Assembly (NCBI GenBank): GCA_015484935.1
Contig: WFUQ01000186.1
Coordinates: 1 to 6,345 of the forward strand
Reading direction: 5' to 3'
Origin: Gammaproteobacteria bacterium
GTDB lineage: Bacteria > Pseudomonadota > Gammaproteobacteria > SZUA-229
DNA: 6,345 nucleotides
Below, one piece after another: positions 1-6,263 of the stretch. How positions within the stretch are numbered: the stretch's first letter is position 1; each line of letters begins with the position of its first letter. The position numbers and the translations under genes were made by a program. The notes beneath the pieces are model-generated. The model had not been told where the DNA came from, made no database searches, and saw only the letters and a program-made list of their open reading frames with translations.

Positions 1-1283
1 CGGTGGTGATCACCGACCACCATCTTGCCGGTGATGAACTGCCGCAGGCAGCTGCCATCGTTAATCCCAATCAACCCGGTTGTGACTTCCCCAGTAAATG
101 TATCGCTGGTGTCGGTGTGGCGTTCTATCTGATGCTGGCAGTGCGTGCCAGTCTGCGTAGCCAGGACTGGTTCAGCGACAGGACAGAACCCAATATGGCG
201 GAACTGCTCGATCTGGTGGCACTCGGTACGGTCGCCGATGTGGTGCCGCTGGATGCCAACAACCGCATCATGGTCGATCAGGGTTTACGACGTATCCGTG
301 CCGATAAATGCTGTGCCGGTATCAAGGCGCTGTTGACCGTCGCAGGGAAGAATTTCGTCAGTTGCAGTGCGCAGGATTTCGGTTTCGTCATCGGTCCGAG
401 ACTGAATGCTGCAGGCCGGCTGGAAGACATGAGTATCGGAATCGCCTGCCTGTTGAGCACCGATCGATCACAGGCGATGGAGCTGGCGAAGATGCTCGAT
501 GACATCAATAAACAGCGCAGAAACATCGAAGCCGATATGCTGGCACAGGCGAATGCGCTGGTCGATGAGTTGTTGTCAGAGCTGGCAGACGAAGACAGCG
601 AGATGCGCCTGTCCCTGTGTCTGTACCAGAAAAGCTGGCATGAAGGCGTGGTCGGTCTGCTGGCTTCACGTCTTAAAGATCGTCTGCATCGTCCGGTGAT
701 CGCATTCGCCTTGTCCGAAAGCTCAGAGCAGGCCATCATCAAAGGATCGGCACGTTCTATCCCCGGCCTGCATATCCGCGATGTGCTCGACAGGGTGGAT
801 CGGCACTATCCTGAGATGATCATCAAGTTCGGTGGTCATGCGATGGCAGCCGGTCTGTCGATACGGGAGAAAGATTTCGAGGCTTTTCAGAAGGCGATGG
901 AGTGGGCGGTGTCCGAGATTATCGACGAAGATAGCCTGCAACATACCATCATCACCGATGGTGAAACCACAGCCGATGAACTGACTTTGAATAATGCCGA
1001 GATGTTGCGTTATGCCGGTCCCTGGGGGCAACATTTTCTGGAGCCGGCATTCGATGATAACTTCGAGGTGATCGACTGGCGTATCGTCGGTGAGAAACAT
1101 CTCAAGATGCAGCTACGAAAAAAAGACTCCGATGCCGTGATCGATGCGATCGCATTCAATAAGACGGATGATGATCTACCGCAGGGCGGTGATGTGCACG
1201 CGGTCTACCGCATGGATGTCAATGAATTCCGGGGTAACAAGAAATTACAACTCATCGTTTCACATCTGCAGGCCTGTGATTAG
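1..1283 (+). CDS. recJ: RecJ single-stranded-DNA-specific exonuclease, 5'-truncated by the window edge
   Basis: RecJ degrades single-stranded DNA 5' to 3' in the cytoplasm and acts in RecF-pathway recombination, mismatch repair and stalled-fork processing. The reading frame is open from base 3 and has no true start here. About 426 residues are visible against roughly 577 in E. coli, so the N-terminal quarter, including the first metal-binding aspartates, lies off the left edge. Numbering from base 3, the DHH motif is at residues 5-7, the NPN segment at 21-23, GTVADVVPLD at 75-84 (DHH-family motif IV with its metal-binding Asp) and GPRLNAAGRL at 131-140. The DHHA1 domain follows, with GSARSIPGLHIRD at 248-260 and FGGHAMAAG at 276-284. 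The C-terminal OB-like region runs from about 316 to 424, with AGPWGQ at 338-343 and NEFRGNKKLQLIV at 407-419. All motifs from the DHH onward are intact, so nothing suggests decay. Three bases separate its TAG from the pyrD ATG, consistent with co-transcription. Confidence 0.97.
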   Translation, partial: VVITDHHLAGDELPQAAAIVNPNQPGCDFPSKCIAGVGVAFYLMLAVRASLRSQDWFSDRTEPNMAELLDLVALGTVADVVPLDANNRIMVDQGLRRIRADKCCAGIKALLTVAGKNFVSCSAQDFGFVIGPRLNAAGRLEDMSIGIACLLSTDRSQAMELAKMLDDINKQRRNIEADMLAQANALVDELLSELADEDSEMRLSLCLYQKSWHEGVVGLLASRLKDRLHRPVIAFALSESSEQAIIKGSARSIPGLHIRDVLDRVDRHYPEMIIKFGGHAMAAGLSIREKDFEAFQKAMEWAVSEIIDEDSLQHTIITDGETTADELTLNNAEMLRYAGPWGQHFLEPAFDDNFEVIDWRIVGEKHLKMQLRKKDSDAVIDAIAFNKTDDDLPQGGDVHAVYRMDVNEFRGNKKLQLIVSHLQACD

Positions 1284-1286
1284 CTT

Positions 1287-2303
1287 ATGTATCGAATAGC
1301 CAGAGCATTTTTATTCAAGCTGGATCCGGAAACCGCACACGGTCTGTCACTGACCTTGCTCGACTGGGCATATCGTCTGGGCTTGCTCAGACTGTTTCTG
1401 CCGAAAGTCGCGAGCAGGCCGGTGAACGTGATGGGTATCGACTTCCCCAATCAGATCGGACTGGCAGCCGGGCTGGACAAGAACGGCGATCATATCGATG
1501 CGCTGTCTGCCTGTGGTTTCGGCTTCGTCGAGATCGGCACGGTCACACCTGAACCACAGCCGGGTAACGACCGACCCAGATTGTTCCGGCTGGTAGAACA
1601 TCAGGCGATCATCAACCGTATGGGTTTCAATAATCTCGGTGTCAAACACCTGGTCGAGCAGGTCAGACGTTCGCACCGACGAAGCATCATCGGTATCAAC
1701 ATCGGCAAGAACAAGCTCACCCCCAACGAACAGGCACTGGATGATTATCTCATCTGCTTCAGGCAGGTCTATGATTATGCGGATTACATCACCGTGAACA
1801 TCTCATCACCCAATACGCCCGGGCTGCGGGAGTTGCAACAAGGTGATGAGTTATCGAAGCTGCTGGCAGGTCTGCAACAGGAGAAAGTGAAGTTGATGGA
1901 AGCGAGCGGTCGTGATGTGCCTGTGGCGGTGAAGATTGCGCCCGATCTGGTCGATGAAGAAGTGGATGAGATCGCGTTGATCATCAAGCAGCACAACATC
2001 GATGCGGTCATCGCCACCAATACCACCAATGATAAATCCGGAGTTGCGGACAGCAGCTACAGTAACGAAGCAGGCGGACTCAGTGGCAGACCATTGAAAC
2101 GACGTGCCGATCATGTGTTACGTCGATTGGTGAAGCGGCTGGATGGTGCTGTTCCTGTAATCGCCGTCGGCGGTATCATGCAGGCGAGTGATGCGGTTGA
2201 AAAGATCGAGGCTGGTGCTGCACTGGTGCAGATCTATACCGGTTTTGTCTATGCGGGGCCTGCCCTGGTCAGACAGATTACCCGTGCATTGAATAAGCCC
2301 TGA
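1287..2303 (+). CDS. pyrD: Dihydroorotate dehydrogenase, class 2 (quinone-dependent)
   Basis: Catalyses FMN-dependent oxidation of dihydroorotate to orotate, the fourth step of de novo pyrimidine synthesis, passing electrons to membrane quinone. The 338 residues match the usual class 2 length (E. coli 336). The amphipathic N-terminal helices that mark class 2 and carry it to the membrane are present (MYRIARAFLFKLDPETAHGL, residues 1-20). Recognisable motifs are AAGLDKNG (60-67), EIGTVTPEPQPGN (82-94), NRMGFNN (110-116), GINIGKNK (136-143), NISSPNTPGL (171-180, with the class 2 catalytic base Ser174), AVKIAPD (214-220, FMN-contacting Lys216), ATNTT (243-247), GGLSGRPL (263-270), VGG (294-296) and IYTGF (316-320). 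The ATG is 3 bp after the recJ stop and has only a poor Shine-Dalgarno match, so it is probably translated by coupling to recJ. No hairpin with a U-tract follows the gene. Pairing with recJ is a neighbourhood fact and need not imply a shared function. Confidence 0.98.
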   Translation: MYRIARAFLFKLDPETAHGLSLTLLDWAYRLGLLRLFLPKVASRPVNVMGIDFPNQIGLAAGLDKNGDHIDALSACGFGFVEIGTVTPEPQPGNDRPRLFRLVEHQAIINRMGFNNLGVKHLVEQVRRSHRRSIIGINIGKNKLTPNEQALDDYLICFRQVYDYADYITVNISSPNTPGLRELQQGDELSKLLAGLQQEKVKLMEASGRDVPVAVKIAPDLVDEEVDEIALIIKQHNIDAVIATNTTNDKSGVADSSYSNEAGGLSGRPLKRRADHVLRRLVKRLDGAVPVIAVGGIMQASDAVEKIEAGAALVQIYTGFVYAGPALVRQITRALNKP

Positions 2304-2415
2304 AACGGGAATTATTATCATTTGTCTGCTATAAGTATCATAGATAATTAAATAATAATAACTAATTAAATCAGCGTGTTACCGGGATGGTCTGCGCAAA
2401 TTCCTGGAGTTCATC
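2304..2415 (+). promoter_or_regulatory. AT-rich intergenic region with a tentative sigma70-type promoter
   Basis: This 112-bp gap is the only sizeable non-coding stretch between + strand genes, and 2311-2370 is much richer in A/T than its surroundings. A possible promoter is TTGTCT at 2322-2327 with GATAAT at 2343-2348 (15-bp spacer). A second -10-like box, TAATTA at 2345-2350, would give a 17-bp spacer to the same -35. ATTATTAT at 2311-2318 is complementary to ATAATAAT at 2352-2359, and TAATTA occurs twice (2345-2350, 2363-2368), but such matches are cheap in A/T-rich DNA. No rho-independent terminator for pyrD is visible: CCC/GGG around 2298-2309 makes only a 3-bp stem. The bases after 2370 would be the untranslated leader. 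The promoter call is inference from composition and position. Confidence 0.35.
2406..2409 (+). promoter_or_regulatory. Ribosome binding site GGAG
   Basis: GGAG lies 6 bases before the ATG at 2416, a good Shine-Dalgarno match and spacing. It is the best ribosome binding site in the window and fixes the start of the small membrane protein gene. It contrasts with the weak signals before pyrD and before the receptor gene that follows. Confidence 0.7.
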
Positions 2416-2811
2416 ATGAGTGAGAGACTTTATCTGTTTCTTGTCGGTGTCTATATTCTGATTTCTCTGTATATCGGTCTGGATTATCTGATCTACGCGC
2501 TGGTTGCCTGGCTCGTGTTCGAAGCCATCACTGATCTACGATTGACCACGTTGTTACAAGCAGCGAGACGCGTCAGGTTGGATTCGGGACTGGTGGTATT
2601 CCGTACCAAAAACCGCTTCGATGTCGATGCCATCCGCGCATGGCGCCTATTTGTAGCTATCGTTCTGGCAGCATCCTACCTGTCGGTGTATGAATATGGT
2701 TTCGATGTCATCTGGTTTTTCCCCTGGTTCATGGGCTTCGCCATCATGGGTGCGGGTGCCAGTGGTATCTGTCCGGTAATGCTGGGACTCAAGTGGGTAG
2801 GTTTCAAATAA
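2416..2811 (+). CDS. Small multi-pass inner-membrane protein, YgaP-like transmembrane (DUF2892-type) C-terminus
   Basis: This 131-residue protein has no catalytic motif I recognise. Hydrophobic stretches at about 5-20, 22-38, 76-92 and 95-116 suggest four membrane segments, with a basic, likely cytoplasmic loop between (AARRVRLDSGLVVFRTKNRF, 49-68). The end, GASGICPVMLGLKWVGFK (114-131), resembles the 'TG-F/I-CP-x-x-x-x-L' signature closing YgaP-type/DUF2892 membrane domains, with Cys119-Pro120 at the conserved place. Those domains are usually about 60-70 residues. The N-terminal half (GLDYLIYALVAWLVFEAITD, 21-40) loosely resembles the C-terminal half (GFDVIWFFPWFMGFAIMGAG, 95-114), so this could be a tandem duplication in which the first copy lost Cys-Pro. 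A good GGAG supports the start. Only 12 bp separate its stop from the c-di-GMP receptor gene, suggesting one operon and perhaps a physical partnership in the membrane. Family membership is by motif memory and function is unknown. Confidence 0.85.
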   Translation: MSERLYLFLVGVYILISLYIGLDYLIYALVAWLVFEAITDLRLTTLLQAARRVRLDSGLVVFRTKNRFDVDAIRAWRLFVAIVLAASYLSVYEYGFDVIWFFPWFMGFAIMGAGASGICPVMLGLKWVGFK

Positions 2812-2823
2812 GCTGACCGCTTT

Positions 2824-5217
2824 ATGGATACACACGAAACCAACCACTTCCAACCAAAACTTCCTGCCCGTATCACCGGAATCGTATTCTGGGGACTGGT
2901 ACTGGTCGGCTTGCTGGTCGCAGTATTTCTGTTGGAGAATGCCGAGTCCGATCTCTATGAAACAAACAAGACCAACGTCCGCTTACTCGCCTATGAGATA
3001 GAGGAATCACTGGAAGCCAATCCACTCCCGGAAGTGCTCGGCGAAAGCAATCAGCAGTTCATCGCCAAGATGAATATGTTGCGTAACGAGATGGGCTTCA
3101 CCAGTGTCATCATCATCCAGCATGGCAAAGAGCATGTATTCGGTGACAGGAACGAGGATGATGATGTATTTCCGTATACCGTCCACTACTTCAACAAGAA
3201 TGATGCAGAACCATCGTCTGTTTCACTGCTGGTGTATTTCCCCAATCAGAAGAAGACGGTTTCATCGATAAGAAAAGACATGCTGCTGACCATCGGGATG
3301 TCGGTGTTTGTTTTCGGACTGATACTTCAGCAGGTATTACAGAGGGTGTTGTCGCGTCCGTTTCTGAATATGGTGAATACGGCCAGACAGTTTTCACATG
3401 GCAGTGAAACGGTTCGTTTCGATCAGTCACGCAAGGACGAGTTCGGTTATCTGGGAAGTTTCATCAATGACGCTATCGATGCGATACTGTTGCACAAGCA
3501 TGAACTCGAAGGGGCGCTGGTTCGGGTCTCCAACTCAGAACGTGAGCTGGATCGTGAGAAGGAATTTGCAGAGGTGACCTTGCAGTCCATCACCGAGTCG
3601 GTCGTCACCGTCTCGGTCGATGAGAAGATACAGTACATCAACCCGGCTGCTGCGATCCTGCTGGGTATCGAACGTGAAGATGCGCTGGGAAAACAGTATG
3701 ACAGGGTCATCAATATCATCAGTGATCCTTCGACCAAGAAACTGTCCAATCCGGTACGAGAATGTTTCAGCACCGGTGAGATCGTTGCGCTGCCCGAGCA
3801 TGTTTCGCTCATCAATGGTTCATCATCCGTCATCGAGATAGAAGCCAGCGTCGCCCCCATGAAGAACAAGAGCGGTGATCTTATGGGGGGGGTGATCGTC
3901 ATCAAGGATGTCAGTCATACACGCAGGCTGACCAGTCAGTTGTCCTATCAGGCGAGTCACGATATGTTGACAGGGCTGTATAACCGGAGGAAATTTGAAG
4001 AATGTCTCGCCGATATGTTGTTGAACGTACGTGAGGAAGAACGTGTGCATTCCCTGTGTTATCTGGATCTCGACCAGTTCAAGATCGTCAACGATACCTG
4101 TGGTCATGTAGCGGGTGATGAACTGTTGCAACAGTTACCGTTATTGTTCAACAAGGTGTTGCGTGCAGGTGATGTGGTCGCACGTCTCGGTGGCGACGAA
4201 TTCGGTGTGTTGCTGGAAAACTGTAATATCAGACAGGCATCACTCATCGCAGACAAGATACGGCAGCAGGTGAAAGATTACCGTTTCGTCTGGGAAGACA
4301 AGACTTTCGAGATCGGTGTCAGTATCGGTATCGTCGGCATCAATATCGATAACCTCGATATGGCAGAGATCATGAGTGCCGCAGATGTTGCGTGTTACGC
4401 TGCAAAAGATGCCGGTCGTAACCGTGTGCATATCTATGAGGCTTCCGATCAGGTGGTCAGTGAGCGGCGAGGACAGATGCACTGGACAGGGAGGATTACA
4501 GAGGCGCTGTCCGAAAACCGTTTCCGACTGTTTAAACAGAAGATTGAAAGTCTGAATGGCGAAGATGAAGAACATTTCGAGGTGCTGATCAGGATGGTGG
4601 ATGATGACGGTGAGATCATCCCGCCTGGTGCATTCATCCCTGCGGCAGAACGTTACAATCTGATGGCGAATATCGACCGATGGGTAGTGTCTGAAGTGTT
4701 CGAGATGATCCATAGACGATCATCGGATGGTGACAATATTAGCGATGGTAGTCTGATCGCGATCAACCTGTCTGGTGAGTCTTTAAGTGATGACGGTTTC
4801 CTGCAGTTCATACTGGATGAAAAAGAAAAAAGAAATATAAGACTGGTGAATATCTGCTTCGAGATAACCGAGACCGTGGCGATCAGTAATATCACCAAAG
4901 CAACACGCTTCATCAATGAGTTGAAAAACTACGGCTGTCAGTTTGCTTTGGATGATTTTGGCAGTGGACTCAGTTCGTTCGCCTATCTCAAGAACCTGCC
5001 GGTCAACTATCTGAAGATAGACGGCTCGTTCGTCAAGGATATCGCGTTTGATGAGATCGATCGTGCTATGGTTTCATCAATCAATCAGGTTGGAAAGGTG
5101 ATGCAATTGCACACCATTGCAGAATGTGTCGAAAATGAAAAAACCCTGGAGATACTGACTGAGATTGGTGTGGATTATGTGCAGGGTTATCATATCGGAC
5201 GACCTGAACCGGTCTGA
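2824..5217 (+). CDS. Membrane sensor with HAMP, PAS, GGDEF and EAL domains (c-di-GMP synthesis/turnover)
   Basis: A 797-residue receptor likely controlling c-di-GMP. TM1 is at about 17-38, an extracytoplasmic domain at 39-151 (long helix then strands, possibly a small Cache/PDC-like fold), TM2 at 152-172, HAMP at about 175-228 (SRPF at 177-180, DEFG at 205-208), a short coiled linker and PAS at about 248-365 (IQYINPAAAILLG). GGDEF spans about 375-540: DMLTGLYNRR (380-389), metal-binding Asp415, FKIVND (419-424), GGDEF 456-460, and inhibitory-site R447-A-G-D450 five residues before it. EAL spans about 555-797: signature EVLIR (586-590, EVL instead of EAL), Asn648, Glu680, Glu683, Asp710-Asp711 in DDFGSG, Lys731, Glu767, Gln787. 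All the catalytic positions I can recall are kept, so both cyclase and phosphodiesterase activity are possible; which one dominates cannot be read from sequence. The ATG lacks a clear Shine-Dalgarno and sits 12 bp after the preceding gene, but the next Met (83) would delete TM1. A G8 tract occurs at codons 354-357. Confidence 0.96.
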   Translation: MDTHETNHFQPKLPARITGIVFWGLVLVGLLVAVFLLENAESDLYETNKTNVRLLAYEIEESLEANPLPEVLGESNQQFIAKMNMLRNEMGFTSVIIIQHGKEHVFGDRNEDDDVFPYTVHYFNKNDAEPSSVSLLVYFPNQKKTVSSIRKDMLLTIGMSVFVFGLILQQVLQRVLSRPFLNMVNTARQFSHGSETVRFDQSRKDEFGYLGSFINDAIDAILLHKHELEGALVRVSNSERELDREKEFAEVTLQSITESVVTVSVDEKIQYINPAAAILLGIEREDALGKQYDRVINIISDPSTKKLSNPVRECFSTGEIVALPEHVSLINGSSSVIEIEASVAPMKNKSGDLMGGVIVIKDVSHTRRLTSQLSYQASHDMLTGLYNRRKFEECLADMLLNVREEERVHSLCYLDLDQFKIVNDTCGHVAGDELLQQLPLLFNKVLRAGDVVARLGGDEFGVLLENCNIRQASLIADKIRQQVKDYRFVWEDKTFEIGVSIGIVGINIDNLDMAEIMSAADVACYAAKDAGRNRVHIYEASDQVVSERRGQMHWTGRITEALSENRFRLFKQKIESLNGEDEEHFEVLIRMVDDDGEIIPPGAFIPAAERYNLMANIDRWVVSEVFEMIHRRSSDGDNISDGSLIAINLSGESLSDDGFLQFILDEKEKRNIRLVNICFEITETVAISNITKATRFINELKNYGCQFALDDFGSGLSSFAYLKNLPVNYLKIDGSFVKDIAFDEIDRAMVSSINQVGKVMQLHTIAECVENEKTLEILTEIGVDYVQGYHIGRPEPV
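3885..3892 (+). repeat. Homopolymeric G8 tract within the GGDEF-EAL gene
   Basis: Eight consecutive G form the end of Met354, two GGG glycine codons and the start of Val357, between the PAS and GGDEF domains. Glycine is mostly GGT or GGC elsewhere in the window, so two adjacent GGG codons are unusual. In this sequence the frame is intact. Loss of one G puts TGA directly after Met-Gly-Gly. Gain of one G leads to a TAA at 3981-3983, about 30 codons on. Either slip would leave a protein ending before GGDEF. Confidence 0.9.
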
Positions 5218-5226
5218 CAGCTCGCG
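5218..5226. other. Tight convergent gene junction without a visible terminator
   Basis: Only 9 bp separate the stop of the + strand receptor gene (TGA 5215-5217) from the stop of the - strand gene (TAA at 5229-5227). GACC/GGTC at 5201-5214 could pair as a 4-bp stem with a 6-base loop but has no following T-run, so it is not a convincing terminator. Transcripts from the two operons probably overlap here, or termination is factor-dependent. Confidence 0.6.
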
Positions 5227-5775
5227 TTACATATACAAGCGACGAACCTGGGGATCGACTTCACTCTGTTCCCACATCTCATCGAAAGATTCATTCAACT
5301 TTTTAGCTTGTAATGGCGACATGAAATTCACCGTGGCGGCATAGCGATATTGATCGCCTGAAACCCGGTGTAACAAGCCAAGACCATCGGCTACCATGAA
5401 CGATGATTGCTCATCCTGATAATCGGCTGCGATCTTCTTGATGAAGACAGAACTGCTCATGTTCTGTGCCAGTCGTATCAGGCGGTGACCGGTTTTGACT
5501 GCGTTGGTCGAATCGCGTACCAGGATACGTATCATCGTATTGGGATGTTTACGTGCCAGATGTGCTAGGTGTTGTTCAAACTCATGATTGTCGTAGACGG
5601 CTGAATCAAGATCCTGAGTGAAGATGTTGATGTGATAATTCGCCTGTCTGGCAAGTTCCAGTGCGGCCTCGCGGTTTTCTTCAGCGGTTTCGATGGTGAC
5701 TTCGTCTCGTGTTTCGCCCAGTTTGTATTGCACTGGCATGTCTCCGGTCACGGGTGATGCGGGAGCGTGTAACAT
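5227..5775 (-). CDS. Uncharacterised cytoplasmic protein, possibly phospholipase-D-like fold lacking the HKD motif
   Basis: A complete 182-residue protein whose function I cannot assign. It has no signal peptide or membrane segment. Residues 33-62 (helix, then IFTQDLDSAVYDN at 51-63) and IRILVRDS (82-89), GHRLIRLAQ (96-104), SSSVFIKKI (107-115), SSFMVADGLGLLHRV (124-138) and FDEMWEQSEVDPQVRRL (164-180) recall the strand-helix pattern of one phospholipase-D-like half, in the style of the family I recall as DUF7931. His97 stands alone and there is no HxKxxxxD, so enzymatic PLD activity is unlikely. The start is the ATG at 5775, preceded on the - strand by AAGGT eight or so bases upstream. It follows the GNAT gene in the same direction after 44 bp of AT-rich DNA, so it is probably co-transcribed and may act with it. 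I have a vague, unchecked memory of such domains fused to GNAT proteins. The fold assignment is inference. Confidence 0.85.
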   Translation of the reverse strand: MLHAPASPVTGDMPVQYKLGETRDEVTIETAEENREAALELARQANYHINIFTQDLDSAVYDNHEFEQHLAHLARKHPNTMIRILVRDSTNAVKTGHRLIRLAQNMSSSVFIKKIAADYQDEQSSFMVADGLGLLHRVSGDQYRYAATVNFMSPLQAKKLNESFDEMWEQSEVDPQVRRLYM

Positions 5776-5782
5776 GGTGGTT

Positions 5783-5787
5783 ACCTT
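5783..5787 (-). promoter_or_regulatory. Ribosome binding site AAGGT for the uncharacterised gene
   Basis: On the - strand AAGGT precedes the ATG at 5775 by seven bases, inside an AT-rich 44-bp gap. It supports that ATG as the start and independent ribosome entry for this gene, although transcription probably comes from upstream genes. No convincing promoter pair was found in the gap. Confidence 0.55.
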
Positions 5788-5819
5788 TTTATTGTTATTA
5801 TTCTGATAGTTACACCTGA

Positions 5820-6263
5820 TTATTTAGCACATTTTCTCAGCATTGCGCGGTGTTCGATACCCGCATCTTCGAAAATTTCACCGTGTTGCACGAAACCTGC
5901 CTGCTCATAAAAGCCGGTTACCTGAATCTGGGCGTGGCAGCTCAGTGTTAGCATCCCGGTCTGCTCACAATAGTCGATGACGGCATCGAGTAAGGCACGG
6001 CCGATGCCACGGTTCCGGTAGTCAGCCAATACTGCCATCCGACCAAGTTGGCCATCGGGTTTTACCCGTGCAGTCGCGACGGGGCGATCGTCCAGTTCGA
6101 CCAGAAAATGCGTCGAGCTGTCATCGTATTCGTCCCATTCCAGTTCCACAGGTACATGTTGTTCTTCGACGAAGACCGTCTTGCGGATGTGTTGCAGTGC
6201 TGCACTGTCAGTGTGCCAGTCTGCGACCCGGATGTTGAGTGAGGTGTTGTTGTGCTCAGTCAT
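5820..6263 (-). CDS. GNAT-family N-acetyltransferase, YjcF-like
   Basis: A complete 147-residue cytoplasmic enzyme expected to move an acetyl group from acetyl-CoA to an amine; the substrate is unknown. The N-terminal pattern IRKTVFVEEQHVPVELEWDEYD (26-47) and the ending GFYEQAGFVQHGEIFEDAGIEHRAML (117-142) are the hallmarks of the YjcF-type GNAT subgroup, with FxDAGIxHxxM near the C-terminus. The acetyl-CoA pyrophosphate-binding motif A is clear: GRMAVLADYRNRGIGRALL (74-92), with R83-x-x-G86-x-G88. FYEQAGF (118-124) is the usual motif B element. Length is normal for a single-domain GNAT. Its ATG overlaps the end of the upstream gene in ATGACTGA, so translation is probably coupled; no good Shine-Dalgarno is seen directly before it. 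It lies upstream of, and in the same direction as, the uncharacterised 182-residue gene. Family assignment is firm; substrate and physiological role cannot be inferred. Confidence 0.93.
   Translation of the reverse strand: MTEHNNTSLNIRVADWHTDSAALQHIRKTVFVEEQHVPVELEWDEYDDSSTHFLVELDDRPVATARVKPDGQLGRMAVLADYRNRGIGRALLDAVIDYCEQTGMLTLSCHAQIQVTGFYEQAGFVQHGEIFEDAGIEHRAMLRKCAK

Noticed and set aside
278..1100. Long open frames on the minus strand opposite recJ
   Set aside because: The + strand frame matches RecJ continuously with all motifs; the antisense frames have no recognisable motifs and are shadows of its codon bias.
2295..2320. Possible terminator after pyrD (CCC/GGG followed by A/T-rich DNA)
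   Set aside because: The stem is only three base pairs and the following bases are mixed A/T, not a T-run.
3447..4713. Minus-strand open frames of 88-157 codons opposite the GGDEF-EAL gene
   Set aside because: They lie wholly within well-conserved PAS, GGDEF and EAL coding sequence and their translations show no domain pattern or ribosome binding site.
5201..5214. GACC/GGTC hairpin at the end of the receptor gene
   Set aside because: A 4-bp stem with a 6-base loop and no T-tract, overlapping codons for conserved residues; too weak to call a terminator.
5776..5819. Independent promoter for the 182-residue gene in the AT-rich gap (AATAAT as -10 on the minus strand)
   Set aside because: No acceptable -35 at normal spacing; A/T-rich DNA gives such boxes by chance.
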